Assembly: GCF_019511525.1 (NCBI RefSeq)
Contig: NZ_JAEUAT010000002.1
Location: 1 to 64,000, forward strand
DNA: 64,000 nt
Origin: Rhizobium cauense
GTDB lineage: Bacteria; Pseudomonadota; Alphaproteobacteria; Rhizobiales; Rhizobiaceae
Reading direction: 5' to 3'
Numbering within the stretch: the stretch's first letter is position 1; the number at the start of each line of letters is the position of its first letter. The notes under the pieces were generated by a model. That model had not been told where the DNA came from. It saw nothing but the letters and a program-made list of their open reading frames with translations, and made no database searches. Positions 61,251 through 64,000 of this stretch are shown here, piece after piece. A program made the translations under genes and the position numbers.

Positions 61251-61696
61251 GACCCATTGCAGAGAAGGTGTTGAACGCCGCCGCGAGCTGGATCGGAACG
61301 CCGTATCGCCACCAGGCCTCGACCAAGGGCGTCGGGTGCGATTGCCTCGGTCTGATCCGCGGCGTGTGGCGGGAGGTCTATGGCGAGGAACCGGAACCGC
61401 CGCCGCCCTATGCGCCCGACTGGGCCGAGCGAAGCGGCACGGACCGCCTGATGGCTGCGGCGCTGAAGCACTTCGGAACGCCGCTGCTGCTGATGAAAGC
61501 GCAGCCGGGCGATGTGCTGTTGTTCCGCTGGCGGCCGGATGTGGCGGCAAAGCATGCCGGCATTCTTGCCGGCGAACGGCAGTTCATCCACGCCTATGAA
61601 CAGGCTTCGGTCGTCTGTTCGCTGCTGGTGCCTAGTTGGCGCAGGCGGGTCGCGGCCGTGTTTCGCTTTCCCGAATCCGGCTCTGTTTCCGGCTGA
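61247..61696 (+). CDS. GTA NlpC/P60-like peptidase
   Basis: A 149-residue protein: AASWIGTPYRHQASTKGVGCDCLGLIRGVW with the catalytic Cys at residue 33 (GCDCLG), and the His in VAAKHAGILAGE at about residue 103. It is the GTA gp14-type peptidase at the tail tip that should cut peptidoglycan during DNA delivery. It overlaps the hub gene by 4 bases (ATGA). Confidence 0.92.
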   Translation: MRPIAEKVLNAAASWIGTPYRHQASTKGVGCDCLGLIRGVWREVYGEEPEPPPPYAPDWAERSGTDRLMAAALKHFGTPLLLMKAQPGDVLLFRWRPDVAAKHAGILAGERQFIHAYEQASVVCSLLVPSWRRRVAAVFRFPESGSVSG

Positions 61697-61729
61697 AGCC
61701 TGTAACTCCTCTCGATCCTCCGGTGGTTC

Positions 61730-64000
61730 ATGGCAACACTTCTCTTTCAAGCGGCCGGCGCAGCCCTCGGCAGTGTCTTCGGCCCGGTTGGCGCCATCAT
61801 CGGCCGCGCAGCCGGTGCGCTCGCCGGAAGCGTCGTCGATCATGCCTTGCTTTCGCGCGGCTCGACCGTTCGCGGTGCGCACCTCTCCACGGCGCGGATT
61901 CCGGGTGCGGACGAAGGGGCGGCGATCAACAGGGTTTACGGAACGGCCCGGGTGGGCGGGACGCTGATCTGGGCGACACGCTTCGAGGAGCAGGTGACGA
62001 GCGAGCGCACCGGCGGAAAGTCCTCAAGCGGACAGCGGGTCGAGACCTTCCGCTATTTTGCCAATCTGGCGATTGGGCTTTGCGAGGGACCTGTTGCCCG
62101 CGTCCGTCGCGTCTGGGCTGATGGCAAGGAACTCGACCTGACGCGCGTCGAGATGCGGTTCTATCCCGGCGATCGCAACCAGCAACCCGATCCGTTGATC
62201 GAGGCCAAGCAGGGAGCTGGCATGGCACCGGCCTATCGCGGGCTTGCCTATGTGGTCTTCGAGCGATTGCCATTGGATGCTTACGGCAATCGCATTCCGC
62301 TGCTGCAGTTCGAGGTGGTTCGCCCGATCGGCGCGCTCGCGAGTGAGATCAGGGCTGTCTGCATCATTCCGGGCTCGACCGAGCACGGCTATCGCGCGGT
62401 CGCGGTCTCCGAAAGCACCGGCGCTGGGAGCGCGCGGCTTCTGAACCGCAACAGCCTGCAAGGGCTGACCGACTGGGACGTTTCGATCGACGAGTTGACG
62501 GCGCTCTGCCCAAACCTGGAGCGCGTCGCGCTGGTCGTCTCTTGGTTCGGGACCGATCTGCGCGCGGGCGAATGCCGGATCGTGCCGGGGGTGGAAATAT
62601 TGGCGCGCGACGAAAGCAGCCCGTGGTCGGTTTCCGGCTATTCGCGCGACACGGCCCATCTGGTCAGCCGGAGCGGTGGTGGTCCCGCCTATGGCGGCAC
62701 GCCTGATGATGCGAGTGTTGTCTCGGCGATTGCCGATCTCAAGGCTCGCGGGCTTGCCGTCTACCTCTACCCCTTCGTGATGATGGATATTCCGGCCGGC
62801 AATGGCCTGCCGGATCCTTATGGGGCATCAAGTCAGTCTGCCTATCCCTGGCGCGGGCGGATCACCTGCCACCCAGCGATAGGGCAGCCTGGAACCGTGG
62901 ATAGGGCCGGGGAGGCAACAAGCCAACTGTCCGCGTTCACAGGGGCGGCGCAGGCAACCGACTTTTCCATCCACGGGCAGCGTGTCACCTATGCCGGCGG
63001 CGAGAACAGCTATCGCCGTTTCATCCTGCACTACGCGCAACTGGCAAAAGCGGCGGGTGGTGTGGACGGGTTCATTGTCGGATCGGAGTTGCGCGGGCTG
63101 ACCCAGGTGCGCGATGCCGCCAATGGGTTTCCATTCGTCGCGGCGCTGGCGGCTCTCGCTTCGGATGTGAAGGCGCTCCTGCCGGGGACGAGACTGACCT
63201 ATGGAGCCGATTGGAGCGAATACTTCGGCTACCATCCGCAGGATGGCAGCGGCGATGTCTATTTCAACCTTGATCCGCTCTGGTCGTCGCCGGCGATCGA
63301 TGCTGTCGGCATCGATAACTACATGCCGCTGGCGGACTGGCGGGATGACGATCTCGCGAACGCCAGCCCTGATGGTTTCCGGACTGCCGACGACCTCCAA
63401 GCGATGACCGCTGCGATCACGGCGGGCGAGGGTTTCGATTGGTATTATGAGAGCGATGCGGCTCGCCGGACGAGGCAGCGTAGCCCGATTTCGGGTGGGC
63501 TTGCCGGAAAGCCCTGGGTCTTCCGCTACAAGGATATCGCGGGCTGGTGGACCAATTCCCATCACGAGCGTATCGGCGGCGTGGAAAACCCGACGCCGAC
63601 ATCGTGGCTTCCGTACAGCAAGCCTGTGTGGTTCACCGAACTCGGCTGCGGCGCCATCGACAAGGGCGCCAACCAGCCGAATGTCTTTGCCGATCCGAAG
63701 TCGGCGGAAACTGCCGCTCCTTATTTTTCCAACCGAACCCGCGCCGACACTATGCAGCGGCGCTTCCTCGAGGCCCATCTTGCATGGTGGGGCAGCGGTG
63801 GTCCTCCAGCCGGAATGGTCGACCCGGCGCACCTTTTTGTCTGGTCGTGGGACGCGCGGCCATTTCCGGCCTTTCCGCAGAATACCTCGACATGGAGCGA
63901 TGGCACCAACTGGCGCGTCGGACATTGGCTCAACGGCAGGCTCGGCAGTGGCACACTGGCTGAGGTGGTGGCTGCTCTGCTGCGGGATCACGGCTTTAGC
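61730..64000 (+). CDS. GTA tail tip/host-specificity protein (gp15 type), 3' end missing
   Basis: The ORF starts at ATG 61730 and is open for 757 codons to the window end. The N-terminus (MATLLFQAAGAALGSVFGPVGAIIGRAAGA) and PGADEGAAINRVYGTARVGGTLIW are typical of the GTA gp15 megatron family; the middle contains a TIM-barrel-like glycoside hydrolase domain with VDGFIVGSELRGLTQVRD and AVGIDNYMPLADWRDD, and PVWFTELGCGAIDKGANQPN. It should bind the host surface and degrade glycans. The RcGTA g15 product is about 1300 residues, so roughly 40% is outside the window. Confidence 0.93.
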   Translation, partial: MATLLFQAAGAALGSVFGPVGAIIGRAAGALAGSVVDHALLSRGSTVRGAHLSTARIPGADEGAAINRVYGTARVGGTLIWATRFEEQVTSERTGGKSSSGQRVETFRYFANLAIGLCEGPVARVRRVWADGKELDLTRVEMRFYPGDRNQQPDPLIEAKQGAGMAPAYRGLAYVVFERLPLDAYGNRIPLLQFEVVRPIGALASEIRAVCIIPGSTEHGYRAVAVSESTGAGSARLLNRNSLQGLTDWDVSIDELTALCPNLERVALVVSWFGTDLRAGECRIVPGVEILARDESSPWSVSGYSRDTAHLVSRSGGGPAYGGTPDDASVVSAIADLKARGLAVYLYPFVMMDIPAGNGLPDPYGASSQSAYPWRGRITCHPAIGQPGTVDRAGEATSQLSAFTGAAQATDFSIHGQRVTYAGGENSYRRFILHYAQLAKAAGGVDGFIVGSELRGLTQVRDAANGFPFVAALAALASDVKALLPGTRLTYGADWSEYFGYHPQDGSGDVYFNLDPLWSSPAIDAVGIDNYMPLADWRDDDLANASPDGFRTADDLQAMTAAITAGEGFDWYYESDAARRTRQRSPISGGLAGKPWVFRYKDIAGWWTNSHHERIGGVENPTPTSWLPYSKPVWFTELGCGAIDKGANQPNVFADPKSAETAAPYFSNRTRADTMQRRFLEAHLAWWGSGGPPAGMVDPAHLFVWSWDARPFPAFPQNTSTWSDGTNWRVGHWLNGRLGSGTLAEVVAALLRDHGFS

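Noticed and set aside
60222..61550. A 442-codon open frame on the minus strand
   Set aside because: Opposite the hub and peptidase genes of the GTA, which match known families. The antisense product shows no domain.
62828..63991. A 387-codon open frame on the minus strand
   Set aside because: Opposite the gp15-type tip protein gene, whose sequence is clearly conserved in the plus frame.
45042..64000. Interpretation as an integrated prophage
   Set aside because: No integrase, repressor, replication or lysogeny gene, and no flanking direct repeats or tRNA in the window. The gene order is that of a gene transfer agent.
1..64000. CRISPR array, tRNA or rRNA genes
   Set aside because: I saw no regularly spaced repeats, and no tRNA- or rRNA-like sequences while reading; absence was judged by eye only.

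Overview
The window looks like a chromosomal segment of an alphaproteobacterium of the order Hyphomicrobiales, most likely the Ensifer/Sinorhizobium/Rhizobium group. The signs are high GC, a MucR/Ros zinc-finger regulator, a seven-gene Mrp (Pha) antiporter operon, a DivJ-like cell-cycle kinase, an HWE-family kinase, several small families that I know mainly from rhizobia (DUF930, DUF1491, DUF2336, DUF6456), and a gene transfer agent (GTA) structural cluster of the Rhodobacter capsulatus type. I see no rRNA, tRNA or CRISPR array.

Layout. 0-12.5 kb: mixed housekeeping and accessory genes (DHA2 drug efflux, homocysteine methyltransferase with a divergent TetR, a ParDE toxin-antitoxin pair, oligopeptidase B, a polysaccharide deacetylase, a frameshifted FAD oxidoreductase, an AI-2E family exporter, a Tat-exported VOC protein). 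12.5-15.9 kb: a universal stress protein and a DksA-like zinc finger behind a perfect FNR/FixK box, hemolysin III, GNAT, P-loop ATPase, MsrB. 16.2-22.1 kb: mrpABCDEFG, tightly overlapped. 22.1-24.4 kb: mucR behind a long AT-rich leader, then a stand-alone DnaA-domain-IV-like protein overlapping a DUF6456 gene. 24.4-30.3 kb: sufE, DUF5330, divJ-like kinase, peptidoglycan-binding protein, DUF1491, DUF2336. 30.3-44.8 kb: envelope and stress genes (DUF1254/DUF1214 pair, a cyclic-nucleotide-domain MscS channel, BON, GreA-like, HWE kinase, PIN, SDRs, a beta-barrel protein, a class A PBP), an IS5-type transposase remnant, and a TetR/SDR divergon with a 28-bp operator.

45.0-64.0 kb: the GTA cluster, in the RcGTA order: TerS-like, TerL, portal, DUF6107, protease, capsid, connector, head closure, tail terminator (DUF3168), tail tube, two tail chaperone-like ORFs, tape measure, DUF2460, DUF2163 hub, NlpC/P60 peptidase and a truncated gp15-type tip protein that runs off the end. 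Two blocks of other genes interrupt it. One lies between TerL and portal (43-aa ORF, GH19 endolysin-like protein, Dabb protein, epimerase, GAF-GGDEF-PilZ protein). The other lies between the tail terminator and the tail tube (antiparallel MFS, HAD phosphatase, then a strong intrinsic terminator).

Most interesting points: a promoter plus structured, terminator-bearing short transcript directly upstream of the GTA; a gp10/chaperone overlap that resembles the phage G/GT programmed -1 frameshift; a frameshift in the tail tube gene; and the orphan DnaA-box-binding-like protein. Two single-base frame breaks lie in GC homopolymer stretches (FAD oxidoreductase, tail tube), so sequencing error must be excluded before either is called a pseudogene.
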